Assembly (NCBI RefSeq): GCF_900105515.1
Contig: NZ_FNSY01000001.1
Location: forward strand, 5,506,001 to 5,570,000
DNA length: 64,000 bases
Direction of reading: 5' to 3'
DNA from: Streptomyces sp. 2131.1
GTDB taxonomy: Bacteria > Actinomycetota > Actinomycetes > Streptomycetales > Streptomycetaceae
The position numbers and the translations under genes are program-made. This document shows, piece by piece, positions 15,698 through 25,075 of this stretch. The notes under the pieces were generated by a model. The model had not been told where the DNA came from. It did no database searches and was given only the letters and a program-made list of their open reading frames with translations. The stretch's first letter is position 1. The number at the start of each line of letters is the position of its first letter.

Positions 15698-16519
15698 GTG
15701 TCACTCACCCGCCGGCAGACCGCGGCCGCCCTCGCCGCCCTGCCCCTGGCGCTCGCCGCCACCCCCGCCGCGGCCCACGGCGCCCCCCGCCGCACCCGTA
15801 CCGTGCACATCGCGGGCGACTCGACGGCCGCCCGGAAGTACGCCGACGCCGCACCCGAGACCGGCTGGGGCATGGCCCTGCCGTTCTTCCTCGGGCCCGG
15901 GCTCACCGCCGCCAATCACGCCCTGAACGGCCGCAGTTCCAAGAGCTTCATCGACGAGGGACAGCTCGCCGCCCTGCTGCCGGGGGTCCGCCCGGGCGAC
16001 CTGCTGCTCATCCAGTTCGGGCACAACGACGAGAAGACGGAGGACCCGGCCCGCGGCACCGACCCGTACACCACCTACCAGGACTGCCTGCGGCAGTACA
16101 TCGCGGCGGCCCGCGCCCGGCGCGCCCGGCCCGTGCTGCTCACCCCGGTCGAGCGCCGCAGGTTCGCCGCCGACGGCACCGCCAAGCCGACCCACGGCGA
16201 CTACCCGGCCGCCATGCGCGCCCTGGCCGCCGGGGAACGGGTGCCCCTGCTCGACATGCAGGCCCGCACCCTCGCCCGTTGGCAGGAGCTCGGCCCCGAC
16301 GGCACCGAGGCCTACTTCAACTGGCTGGAGCCCGGCGAGTCGCCCAACTACCCGGACGGGCGCCAGGACAACACCCACTTCCGGCCCGCCGGCGCCATCG
16401 AGGTGGCCCGGATGACGGCCCGCGCCCTGCTCGACGCGCGGGTGCTCGCCCCGTACGACCTGCGCCGCCTCGGCGCCCGGGTACCCGAGGCGTGGATCAG
16501 CTGGCCGCAGGCCGCCTGA
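15698..16519 (+). CDS. secreted rhamnogalacturonan acetylesterase (GDSL/SGNH hydrolase)
   Basis: A 273-residue secreted esterase that removes acetyl groups from rhamnogalacturonan. A twin-arginine-like signal peptide (TRRQTAAALAALPLALAATPAAAHG) is followed by block I AGDSTAA (Ser42), the Asn in ALNGRSS, block III GHNDEK (about 108) and block V DNTHFRP (Asp/His). This is the layout of RGAE enzymes (family CE12). The GTG at 15698 follows GAGAGAGG at a good distance. It prepares pectin side regions for the lyase and methylesterase that follow. Confidence 0.85.
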   Translation: MSLTRRQTAAALAALPLALAATPAAAHGAPRRTRTVHIAGDSTAARKYADAAPETGWGMALPFFLGPGLTAANHALNGRSSKSFIDEGQLAALLPGVRPGDLLLIQFGHNDEKTEDPARGTDPYTTYQDCLRQYIAAARARRARPVLLTPVERRRFAADGTAKPTHGDYPAAMRALAAGERVPLLDMQARTLARWQELGPDGTEAYFNWLEPGESPNYPDGRQDNTHFRPAGAIEVARMTARALLDARVLAPYDLRRLGARVPEAWISWPQAA

Positions 16520-16579
16520 CGCTCGCGCCGCCCCTCCCTTCCCCTTCCACAGGTCCCGCACCAGAACCGAGGATTTGTC

Positions 16580-17938
16580 ATGCGCACGCACATTCCCGCA
16601 CGTGCCGCCGCCCCCAGAACCCAGGTCCGCGCCATCGCCCTCGCGATGGGCTGCGCCTCGCTGGCCCTCGCCCTGAGCGTCCCCGCCCAGGCGGCCCCGC
16701 AGCCGCACGGCAAGAAGGGCATCGAACGCGCCGTCCTCGCCAAGGGCGACGGCTGGGCCTCCGCCGAGGGCTCCACCACCGGCGGCGCCGCCGCGACCCC
16801 CGACCACGTCTACACCGTCCACAACCGCGCCGAACTCATCGCCGCCTTCGAGGAGGCGGGAGACGCGCCGAAGATCGTCCGCATCGCGGGCACCGTCCAC
16901 GGCAACGCCGACGCCGAGGGCAACCCGATCGACTGCGAGGCGTACCAGACGGACGGCTACACCCTGGACAAGTACCTCGCCGCCTACGACCCCGCCGTCT
17001 GGGGCCGCGAGGAGGTCCCCGCCGGGCCGCTGGAGGACGCCCGGCTCGCCTCCGCCAAGCTCCAGAAGGCCGCCGTCAACGTCTACGTCCCGTCCAACAC
17101 CACACTGGTCGGCGTCGGCAAGGACGCCACCGTCATCGGCGCCTCGATCCAGATCCAGAACGTCTCCAACGTCATCGTCCGCAACATCTCCTTCGAGGAC
17201 ACCTACGACTGCTTCCCGCAGTGGGACCCGACCGACGGCGACACCGGGCACTGGAACTCCGAGTACGACAACCTCGTCGTCTACGGCTCCGACCACGTCT
17301 GGGTCGACCACAACACCTTCAGCGACGGGGACCGCCCCGACGCCGACCAGCCCCGCTACTTCAACGAGCTGTACCAGCAGCACGACGGGCTCTTCGACAT
17401 CGTCAAGGGCGCCGACCTGGTCACCGCCTCCTGGAACGTCCTCAAGGACCACGACAAGACCATGCTCCTCGGCAACAGCGACAAGGCCGGGGACACCGAC
17501 CGGGGCAGGCTCCGCGTCACCCTGCACCACAACCTCTTCAAGAACGTCAACGAGCGCGCGCCCCGCGTCCGCTTCGGCCAGGTCGACTCGTACAACAACC
17601 ACTTCGTCGCCACGAAGGGCAGCGTCTACGGCTACTCCTACGGCATCGGCGCGGAGTCGCACCTCGTCGCCGAGCACAACGCGTTCACGCTGAGCGGTGA
17701 GTTCGACAAGGCGAAGATCCTCAAGAAGTGGTCCGAGTCCTCGCTCACGGCCGACGACAACTGGGTCAACGGCCGCCGCACCGACCTGATCGCCGTCCAC
17801 AACGCGGGCGTCCCCGAGGAGCGGCTCACCACGGGCGCCGGCTGGACGCCGACCCTCCGGAACCGGGTCGACCACCCGCTGCTCGTGCCGCTCGTCGTGG
17901 CCCTCGGATCCGGCGCGGGCCGGCTCCCCGGCGCCTGA
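16580..17938 (+). CDS. secreted pectate lyase (PL1)
   Basis: A 452-residue secreted right-handed beta-helix lyase cleaving demethylated homogalacturonan by beta-elimination, Ca-dependent. It has a signal peptide to about residue 36 (ALSVPAQAA). Family 1 blocks seen are NTTLVGVGKDATVIG, NVIVRNISFEDTYDCFPQWDP, WVDHNTFSDG (the vWiDH region), KDHDKTMLLGNSD and VTLHHNLFKNVNERAPRVRFG with the catalytic arginine. It follows the acetylesterase by 60 bases with GAGGA as ribosome-binding site. A strong hairpin comes after it. Confidence 0.93.
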   Translation: MRTHIPARAAAPRTQVRAIALAMGCASLALALSVPAQAAPQPHGKKGIERAVLAKGDGWASAEGSTTGGAAATPDHVYTVHNRAELIAAFEEAGDAPKIVRIAGTVHGNADAEGNPIDCEAYQTDGYTLDKYLAAYDPAVWGREEVPAGPLEDARLASAKLQKAAVNVYVPSNTTLVGVGKDATVIGASIQIQNVSNVIVRNISFEDTYDCFPQWDPTDGDTGHWNSEYDNLVVYGSDHVWVDHNTFSDGDRPDADQPRYFNELYQQHDGLFDIVKGADLVTASWNVLKDHDKTMLLGNSDKAGDTDRGRLRVTLHHNLFKNVNERAPRVRFGQVDSYNNHFVATKGSVYGYSYGIGAESHLVAEHNAFTLSGEFDKAKILKKWSESSLTADDNWVNGRRTDLIAVHNAGVPEERLTTGAGWTPTLRNRVDHPLLVPLVVALGSGAGRLPGA

Positions 17939-17949
17939 CAGCCGCCCCT

Positions 17950-17984
17950 CCCTCCGCCGGCGCCGCACGGGCGCCGGCGGAGGG
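17950..17984 (+). terminator. strong hairpin after pectate lyase
   Basis: A perfect 15-bp stem (17950-17964 with 17970-17984) and 5-base loop, 11 bases after the pectate lyase stop. It is probably a terminator or mRNA stabiliser, separating the lyase from the methylesterase. Confidence 0.6.
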
Positions 17985-18007
17985 CCGCCCCCGCACAAGG
18001 AGCACCC

Positions 18008-19099
18008 ATGCCCACCCGACGCACCGCCCTGGCCCTCCTCGCCGGTTCGACCACCGCCCTCGCCCTCGGCACCGCCCCGCCCGCTCTCGCCCACGGCCGC
18101 CCCTTCGGCCGCCACGGCTCACCCGCCCGCCGCCGCGACCGCGCCACCCTTTACGTCGACGCGCACGGCCGCGGCGACCACACCACGGTCCAGGCCGCCG
18201 TCGACGCCGCCACCGGCGCCGGGCACACCCTCGTCATCGCCCCCGGCACCTACCGGGAGACCGTCGACATCCCGGCCGACCTGACCGGCCTGACGCTCAT
18301 CGGCGCGAGCGGCGACCCGCGCGACACGGTGATCGTGTACGACAACGCCAACGGCACCCCGCGCCCCGACGGTTCGGGCACCTACGGCACCAGCGGGTCC
18401 GCCACCGTGACCGCCCGCCCCGCCGGCCTCACCGCCCGCGACCTCACCTTCGCCAACGACTGGCTGCGCGCCGACCACCCCGGCTACACCGGCACCCAGG
18501 CCGTCGCGATCAAGGTGACCGGCGACCGCTCGGCCTTCCTCGGCTGCCGCTTCCTCGGCCACCAGGACACGCTGTACGCCGACTCCGCGTCCCTCACCGA
18601 CTTCGCCCGGCAGTACTACCGCGACTGCTACGTGGAGGGGGACGTCGACTTCGTCTTCGGCCGCGCCTCCGCCGTCCTGGACCGCTGCCAGTTCCGCACC
18701 CTGACCCGCACCGACCTGGCTGCCGCGCCCTACGGCTTCGTCTTCGCGCCCAGCACCGCCGGCGCCGACCCGCACGGCTTCCTGGTCCTGCGCTCCCGCG
18801 TCACCAGTACCGCCCCCGACGGGTACTTCAAGCTGGCCCGCCCCTGGGTGCCGTCGTCCGACCTCACCGCGCACCCGATGCTGACCGTGCGCGACAGCCA
18901 CCTCGGCGCGGGCATCGACGCCGACGAGCCGTACGGCACCATGTCGGCCGGCTTCCCCTGGCAGGACCAGCGCTTCGCCGAGTACCGCAACACGGGCCCC
19001 GGCGCGCGCGTCACCGTCCCGGCCAACCGCCCGCAGCTCACCCGGGCCGAGGCGCGGGAGCACACCCCGGCCGCGTGGTTCGGCGACTGGCGGCCGTAG
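18008..19099 (+). CDS. secreted pectinesterase (CE8)
   Basis: A 363-residue secreted pectin methylesterase that de-esterifies homogalacturonan for the neighbouring lyase. It has a twin-arginine-type signal (MPTRRTALALLAGSTT...ALAHG). CE8 blocks seen are GDHTTVQAAVDAA, TGTQAVAIKV, FLGHQDTLYAD (catalytic Asp187), DCYVEGDVDFVFG (Asp212/Asp214) and LARPW (substrate Arg). AAGGAG precedes the ATG. This is the last gene of the rightward pectin series and converges tightly with the ECF partner gene. Confidence 0.93.
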   Translation: MPTRRTALALLAGSTTALALGTAPPALAHGRPFGRHGSPARRRDRATLYVDAHGRGDHTTVQAAVDAATGAGHTLVIAPGTYRETVDIPADLTGLTLIGASGDPRDTVIVYDNANGTPRPDGSGTYGTSGSATVTARPAGLTARDLTFANDWLRADHPGYTGTQAVAIKVTGDRSAFLGCRFLGHQDTLYADSASLTDFARQYYRDCYVEGDVDFVFGRASAVLDRCQFRTLTRTDLAAAPYGFVFAPSTAGADPHGFLVLRSRVTSTAPDGYFKLARPWVPSSDLTAHPMLTVRDSHLGAGIDADEPYGTMSAGFPWQDQRFAEYRNTGPGARVTVPANRPQLTRAEAREHTPAAWFGDWRP

Positions 19100-19100
19100 T

Positions 19101-19829
19101 TCAGCGCGCCCGCCCGAAGCGGTCGCCCACCGCCGCCTTCGCGCCCGAGGCAAGGACGGCGTGCGCGGTCACGTAGTCGCCGGAGGCGTCCCGGTCGCCC
19201 TCCGCGTGGTTGTACTGCCCGGCGAACGTGTGCGTACCGGCCGGGACGGTCCGCCCGGGGCGCAGCGTCCACCGGTAGACCAGGTAGCCGCCGCTCTCGT
19301 TCACCGACACGGTGAAGTCCTGCTCGGGCAGCGAACGCCAGGAGCCGGTGCTGTTCACCCCGCCGGTCCCGGCGACCCGCAGTTCCACGGTGAGCGCGGA
19401 CAGCGGCTCGGTCGTCCGGAGCGTGACGTTGCTCTGCGCCCAGTACGGGTTGCTGTGCGGGTCGACCACACCGCCCGTCCACAGCGGCCCGTCCTCGGGG
19501 CGCAGTCCGGCGAGGCCGGCCGGCCCCTCAGCGGTGGGGGAGGGGGACGCGGACGGGGAGGCGGGCGCCGCGGCCACCTGTCCGCCGCGTCCCGCGCCGT
19601 CGTCGCCCGCCGAGGTCACGGCGAACGCACCGGCCGCCAGCACCCCGCAGACCGCGACCGTCGCCCCGGCCACCCGCAGCCACGGGCGCGCGGCGCGCGG
19701 CGGCCGCACCACCCCGGCGGCGGGGTCACCGGCCATCCCGCGCTCTATGCGGGCCAGCATCCGTGCCCGGTCGGGGCGGTGGGCCCCGGCGGCCTCCCGC
19801 AGCCGCCCGGCCAGCTCCTCGTCCTTCAC
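19101..19829 (-). CDS. membrane protein coupled to ECF sigma factor (possible anti-sigma)
   Basis: A 242-residue single-pass protein. It has a short cytoplasmic N-terminus (MKDEELAGRLREAAGAHRPD), one membrane segment around residues 50-70 (VAGATVAVCGVLAAGAFAV), a Ser/Pro/Ala linker and an extracytoplasmic domain. It overlaps the sigma gene by 4 bases, so the two are co-translated. The N-terminus is short for a zinc anti-sigma domain and lacks HxxxCxxC, so an anti-sigma role is only a guess. It could instead be a cell-surface target or sensor. Confidence 0.8.
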   Translation of the reverse strand: MKDEELAGRLREAAGAHRPDRARMLARIERGMAGDPAAGVVRPPRAARPWLRVAGATVAVCGVLAAGAFAVTSAGDDGAGRGGQVAAAPASPSASPSPTAEGPAGLAGLRPEDGPLWTGGVVDPHSNPYWAQSNVTLRTTEPLSALTVELRVAGTGGVNSTGSWRSLPEQDFTVSVNESGGYLVYRWTLRPGRTVPAGTHTFAGQYNHAEGDRDASGDYVTAHAVLASGAKAAVGDRFGRAR

Positions 19830-20395
19830 CGGTCTCCTCCGCTGCGCTGCGCCGCGACGGCCACCCGTACCCGCGCGGCGGGCGTCTCGCCACCCAGCAT
19901 CCGCTGCAGTTCCGCGACGCCGCGCGAGGTCTGGCTCTTCACCGTACCCACCGAGATCCCCAGCACCAGCGAGGTGTCCCGCTCCGAGAGGTCGAAGGCG
20001 TGCCGCAGCACCACACAGGCGCGCTTGCGGAACGGCAGCCGGCGCAGCGCCTCCTGCACGTCCACCACCGCCGGCACGTCGGGCCCCTCGGCGGCGCCGT
20101 CGTCCCCGCCGCCGAGGGGCGCCCAGAACAGGGCGATCCGGCGCCGCTCGCGCACCGCGCTGCGGATGCGGGTCCTCGCCAGGTTGGCGACCACCCCGCG
20201 CGCGTAGGCCACCGGGTGCCCGGCCTCGCGGACCCGGTCCCAGCGGTGCCAGAGCGCGAGCAGCGCGTCCGCCGCGAGATCGTCGGCGGCGTCCGCCTCA
20301 CCGGTCAGCAGGTGGGCGAGGCGGGCCAGTTCGGCGTAGTGGGCCTCGAAGAACGCGTGGAACTCGGCGGCGGCATCGTCGACTGCTGTGCCCAC
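19826..20395 (-). CDS. ECF RNA polymerase sigma factor (SigE-like family)
   Basis: A 189-residue sigma-70 family factor. Region 2 is seen as FHAFFEAHYAELARLAHLLTG...AADDLAADALLALWHRWDRV, and region 4 as VDVQEALRRLPFRKRACVVLRHAFDLSERDTSLVLGISVGTVKSQTSRGVAELQRML, with the SVGTVKSQ recognition helix. The C-terminus (TPAARVRVAVAAQ) is short. It is an alternative sigma factor, probably answering an envelope signal through the coupled membrane protein. No autoregulatory promoter was found with certainty. Confidence 0.9.
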   Translation of the reverse strand: MGTAVDDAAAEFHAFFEAHYAELARLAHLLTGEADAADDLAADALLALWHRWDRVREAGHPVAYARGVVANLARTRIRSAVRERRRIALFWAPLGGGDDGAAEGPDVPAVVDVQEALRRLPFRKRACVVLRHAFDLSERDTSLVLGISVGTVKSQTSRGVAELQRMLGGETPAARVRVAVAAQRSGGDR

Positions 20396-20491
20396 GGCTA
20401 CCTCGTCCCCTGCGCTCGCACGCCCGGCCCGTCCGGATACGCCCCCGCCGGGGCGTGAGCGTACCGCAAGCGCTTCGACGGGGGGACGGGG

Positions 20492-21937
20492 CTACCGCCT
20501 CAGGGCCGCCTCCATCATCTTCTTGGCGATCGGCGCCGCGAGGCCGTTGCCGCTGACCTCGGACGCGGACGAACCGGAGTCCTCCACGAGGACCGCGACC
20601 GCGATCTCCTGGCCGCCGGACTTGGCGTACGAGGTGAACCAGGCGTACGGGGTGTTGCTGTTGCCCACGCCGTTCTCGGCGGTGCCCGTCTTGCCGCCCA
20701 CCTCTGCCCCGCCGATCCGGGCGTTGGTGCCGGTGCCCTTCTCCACGACGGTCACCATGGCGCTGCGCAGCTGCTTCGCGGTGTCCTCGGAGACGATCCG
20801 CTTCGTGTCGCCGTCCGCGAAGTCCTCCAGCGTGCCGCCGTCGCCGTCGGTCACCTTGGACACCATGTGCGGGGCGGCCAGCTCACCGCCGTTGGCCAGG
20901 GCGGCGGAGACCATCGCCATCTGGAGCGGGGTCGCGGTCACCTCGAACTGGCCGATGCCCGACAGCGCCGTCTGCGGCTTGTCCATGTCCGTCGGGTACA
21001 CGCTCTTGTAGGCCCGCACCGGCACGTCCAGCTTCTCCTCGTTGAAGCCGAACTTCTCCGCCATCGCCCGCACCTTGTCCTGTCCGAGGTCGGCGGCGAC
21101 CTTGCCGAAGACGTTGTTGCACGAGTACTGGAGGGCGACGCGCAGCGAGGCGTTCTCGCAGGGCGCCGACGCGCTCTCGTTCCGCAGCGGGGTGCTGGTG
21201 CCCGGCAGGTTGTACGGGACGGGGCTCTTCGTCGGCTCGTCCACCGAGTCGTACAGGCCGTTCTCCAGCGCGGCCGACGCCACGACCAGCTTGAACGTCG
21301 AACCGGGGGCGAGCGGCTGCCGCAGCGCCCGGTCGACCATCGGCTTGTCCGGGTCGGCGAGCAGCTTCTTCCAGGTGCCGCCGTCGTTCGTCCCGCTGAT
21401 GTCGGACGGGTCGTAGGACGGCGAGGAGACCATGCCCAGGATCTGCCCGCTCCTCGGGTCGATCGCCACGGCCGCGCCCTTGTCGTCGCCGAGCGCGTCG
21501 CTCGCCGCCTTCTGGACGTCCGGATCGATCGTCGTCACCACGTCACCGGGCGCGGAGCGCTTCCCGGTGATCGCGCCCAGCGGACTCTTCAGCCGGTCGT
21601 CGGTCCCGTCCAGCACATGGCTGTACACCCCTTCGAGCAGGGTGGAGCCGTACGCCTGCGAGCTGTATCCGGTCACGGCGGAGTAGAGGTCGCCCTGCTT
21701 GTAGGTGCGCTTGTACGCGAGATCGCTGCCCTCCGTCCGCTTCGAGCCCGTGACCGGCGAACCGGCCACGATGATGTTCCCCAGCGGCTGCGCGTACTGC
21801 GCGATGATCTTCCGCCGGTTGTGGTCGTCGTCTGCGAGCGCCTTGGCCTGGTACGTCTGCACCCAGGTCGCCCGCCCGAGGAGGGCGAGGACCAGGAGCA
21901 GGCAGAAGACCGAGGCGCGCCTGATCGTTTTGTTCAT
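20492..21937 (-). CDS. pbpA: class B penicillin-binding protein (transpeptidase)
   Basis: A 481-residue cell-wall transpeptidase. It has an N-terminal membrane anchor (residues 6-24, ASVFCLLLVLALLGRATWV), a dimerisation-type region with QPLGNIIVAGSPVTGS, then the acyl-serine motif STFK (S213/K216), SCN (272-274) and KTG (416-418). All three active-site motifs are intact. Length and the opening match the actinobacterial PbpA group that lies with ftsW/rodA-type genes elsewhere; here it is alone. The ATG at 21937 was chosen because the anchor begins directly after it. Confidence 0.88.
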   Translation of the reverse strand: MNKTIRRASVFCLLLVLALLGRATWVQTYQAKALADDDHNRRKIIAQYAQPLGNIIVAGSPVTGSKRTEGSDLAYKRTYKQGDLYSAVTGYSSQAYGSTLLEGVYSHVLDGTDDRLKSPLGAITGKRSAPGDVVTTIDPDVQKAASDALGDDKGAAVAIDPRSGQILGMVSSPSYDPSDISGTNDGGTWKKLLADPDKPMVDRALRQPLAPGSTFKLVVASAALENGLYDSVDEPTKSPVPYNLPGTSTPLRNESASAPCENASLRVALQYSCNNVFGKVAADLGQDKVRAMAEKFGFNEEKLDVPVRAYKSVYPTDMDKPQTALSGIGQFEVTATPLQMAMVSAALANGGELAAPHMVSKVTDGDGGTLEDFADGDTKRIVSEDTAKQLRSAMVTVVEKGTGTNARIGGAEVGGKTGTAENGVGNSNTPYAWFTSYAKSGGQEIAVAVLVEDSGSSASEVSGNGLAAPIAKKMMEAALRR

Positions 21938-22028
21938 CCCGCCTGGAGGACGTACGGGGCCCGGCGTCCCGTTCCCGGTTGTGCCGCTTCTCACCGATTC
22001 CTCATACGGCTTTCACGGCCGTACGGGA

Positions 22029-22688
<660 letters not shown>

Positions 22689-22710
22689 CGTGGCTCCTTC
22701 GCGGGGGCGT

Positions 22711-22774
22711 CTAGGCCCTGTCGTCACATTCCCGCCCTCCGGGCGGACGACGGGAATGTGACGACAGGGCCTAG
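22711..22774. repeat. 64-bp perfect palindromic element at the kinase/regulator junction
   Basis: A 24-bp arm at 22711-22734 (beginning CTAGGCCCTGTCGTCACATT) is repeated exactly inverted at 22751-22774, with a 16-base centre that itself folds (CCGCCC TCC GGGCGG). It supplies the last residues and the stop codon (22724-22726) of the kinase. It looks like a small inserted palindromic element rather than a simple terminator. Confidence 0.75.
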
Positions 22775-24010
22775 GGGGAGGCGGGCGGCCAGCCGCCACA
22801 CGCCGTCGTCGCGGGGGCCGGCCTCGGTGGTGCCGCCCAGCAGCAGGGCGCGCTCCGCGATGCCGGTCAGGCCGCGTCCGCCGCCGGGGCGGGCGACCGC
22901 GGGGCGCGGGGACAGCGCGCTGTCCAGGACGATCGTCAGCTCGCGGGGGCCGACGCCGACGCGCAGCCGGACCGGTGAGCCGGCGACGCCGTGCCGCAGC
23001 GCGTTGCTCAGGCCCTCCTGCACGATCCGGTACGCCTCCGCCGAGACCGGTCCGGGGACCGTGCCCGGGTCGCCGTCGGCCGTGTACCGCACGGGCACCC
23101 CGCACCGGGCCAGCAGCCCGCCGAGCGCGTCCAGGCCGGGGCCCGCGAACGCGTCGGAGCCGTCGGTGCCCTGCCGCAACAGGCCCAGTACCGCGTCGAG
23201 TTCGCCGACCGTGCGCCGCGTGGTCTCCTCGATGGCGGTGAGCGCCTGCCGGACGAACTCCGGGTCGCGGTCCAGGACCCGGCGGGCCGCGCCCGCCTGG
23301 AGGGTGACGGCGCTCAGCGCGTGGCCGACCGAGTCGTGCAGCTCCCGGGCGAGGCGGTTGCGTACCGCCAGCTCGGCCGCCCGGCGTTCGGCGGCGGCCA
23401 GCCGGTCCTCCGGGGCCGGGCCGAGCAGCACCGGGGCCCGGTCCGCGAGGAGGGCCCCGGCCGCCGCCGCGCAGCCGGCCAGCGCGACGAGCATCGCCGC
23501 ACCGGCCGGGGGAGCGAGGACCAGGACCCAGGTGTGGTCCAGGACCGGGCGGAGGTCCCGGGCGGCGGAGTCGCGCAGGGCCGGGACGAACGGCAGTGCC
23601 ATGACGCAGCCGGCGAACGGGACGAGCGCCAGGGTCATCCCGCTGATGATCCCGCCGAGCCCCACGTGCAGCGTGAACCAGGCGGCCGTGCGCACCCGGG
23701 CCTGCCGGGAGCCGGCGGGCCCGTCCGCGAGCGGCCGTTCGGGCGGCAGGCCGCACAGGGCGCGGGCGGCGGCCACCGACAAGAGCCGGGCCGTGGGCAG
23801 CAGCGCGGTGACCGCGGCCATCGGCAAGGCGTAGGAGAAGGCGGCGAGTTGGGCGGAGAGCGAGGTGAATGCGTTGGTGCCGGGCGCGTACAGGCCGACG
23901 ACGACCGTGCCGACCAGGAAGTACGGCATCAGCAGCGCCCCGCCGACGATCAGATGCAGCCAGCGCAGCCGGGCCCGCCGGCCCGTGAGCAGGACCATGA
24001 GCGGGGTCAT
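22724..24010 (-). CDS. sensor histidine kinase (NarL-partner type)
   Basis: A 428-residue membrane kinase. Several membrane segments (residues about 15-190) are followed by a HisKA_3 dimerisation domain with the phospho-acceptor in RELHDSVGHALSAVTLQAG, and an HATPase region with RIVQEGLSNALRHG and GGGRGLTGIAERALLLGG. The last about 16 residues (VVTFPSSARRAGM) are encoded by the palindromic element, so the native C-terminus may have been replaced. ATG 24010 overlaps the previous stop (ATGA). It should phosphorylate the adjacent response regulator. The signal is unknown. Confidence 0.88.
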   Translation of the reverse strand: MTPLMVLLTGRRARLRWLHLIVGGALLMPYFLVGTVVVGLYAPGTNAFTSLSAQLAAFSYALPMAAVTALLPTARLLSVAAARALCGLPPERPLADGPAGSRQARVRTAAWFTLHVGLGGIISGMTLALVPFAGCVMALPFVPALRDSAARDLRPVLDHTWVLVLAPPAGAAMLVALAGCAAAAGALLADRAPVLLGPAPEDRLAAAERRAAELAVRNRLARELHDSVGHALSAVTLQAGAARRVLDRDPEFVRQALTAIEETTRRTVGELDAVLGLLRQGTDGSDAFAGPGLDALGGLLARCGVPVRYTADGDPGTVPGPVSAEAYRIVQEGLSNALRHGVAGSPVRLRVGVGPRELTIVLDSALSPRPAVARPGGGRGLTGIAERALLLGGTTEAGPRDDGVWRLAARLPLGPVVTFPSSARRAGM

Positions 24011-24972
24011 GCCGGGGCGCCCCGCGTCCCGGCCGCGCGCTCCGCGAGGAAGTACGCGCCGAGGGTCACCACCAGCGATCCGACGAGCATCTGCACAGCG
24101 TAGGTGAGCACCATGCCGGGCGTGGCCCGTTCGGCGGACTCCCCGGCCGGGCTCAGCGAGGCCAGGCAGAGCCAGCCGCCCCAGCAGGCCGTCGCCCCGG
24201 AACCGCCCCACGCCAGCGCGAGCGGCACCCGCAGCGGCAGCGCGGACCGGCGGAAGGCGAGCAGCAGCACCCCCGCCGCGGTGGCGGCGACCCACAGCGC
24301 GTACACCGCTTCGAGGACGTGGAAGCCGCTGTCCCGCCCGGCGGCCCGGTCCGCGCTCAGGCCGGCCGTCGAGCCCGCCGCCCAGAGCAGGTGCATGGTG
24401 CCGGGCACCAGGGCGAGCAGCGAGGCGGCGACGGCGGCGGCCCGCAGCGCGGGGGCGGTCGGGCTCGCCGGCAGGTCGCCGAGCGTGCCGCGCCAGAGGT
24501 GGCCCCAGCGGTCGCGGGCGTACAGCACGAACAGGGCACCCAGGGACAGGCCCTGGAGGATGAAGCCGCCGTAGACGACGCCGAACACCCACTCGTGCAG
24601 GAAGGGCCGACCCGTGGCCGCGGCCCCGCCGCCGTCCCCGCCCAGCGCCAGGACCAGCAGCTGCGCCGGATAGCCGGTCATGATCGGCAGCAGCAGCCCG
24701 GTCGCCGTCCACATCGGCAGCGCGAGAAGCCAGGCGGGGACCCGAAGCCCCCAGGGCCGGGTGAGCAGCAGGGCGAGGACCACGACCGCGCCGTCCATCA
24801 GCACCGAGCCGCCGTTGGCGACCGCCATCAGGGCGCGGTGGTCCAGCAGCACGCTGTCGTCCGGGATGCCGACGTGGCTGCCCGCCAGCCAGGCGATCTT
24901 GAGCGTGATGTACGGCAGGCAGGCGGCGATGGCGACGGTGCGCAGCGCGGTGCGGGCGGAGGGGGACGTCAT
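24007..24972 (-). CDS. polytopic membrane protein coupled to a two-component system
   Basis: A 321-residue protein with about eight hydrophobic segments (for example VAIAACLPYITLKIAWLAG, GAVVVLALLLTRPWG, VYALWVAATAAGVLLLAF, MVLTYAVQMLVGSLVVTLGAYF). No enzyme motif is recognised. ATG 24972 was taken instead of a GTG nine bases upstream. It overlaps the kinase by 4 bases, so it may be an accessory sensor for the kinase or the protein that the system controls. Confidence 0.75.
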   Translation of the reverse strand: MTSPSARTALRTVAIAACLPYITLKIAWLAGSHVGIPDDSVLLDHRALMAVANGGSVLMDGAVVVLALLLTRPWGLRVPAWLLALPMWTATGLLLPIMTGYPAQLLVLALGGDGGGAAATGRPFLHEWVFGVVYGGFILQGLSLGALFVLYARDRWGHLWRGTLGDLPASPTAPALRAAAVAASLLALVPGTMHLLWAAGSTAGLSADRAAGRDSGFHVLEAVYALWVAATAAGVLLLAFRRSALPLRVPLALAWGGSGATACWGGWLCLASLSPAGESAERATPGMVLTYAVQMLVGSLVVTLGAYFLAERAAGTRGAPA

Positions 24973-25075
24973 GGCCACCACGCTGCCGGGCCGCCCGCCC
25001 CCGCACGTCCTGCCCGGTGACGATCCGCCTCCGCCGCGCGGGGGAGACGGACGGGTCCTTGAAAGCCCTGGGGTG

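Noticed and set aside
12888..15926. 1012-residue open frame on the plus strand
   Set aside because: It is a shadow of GH43 and the sugar-binding protein in another frame: Arg/Pro/Gly-rich with no domain, while the true frames have intact motifs.
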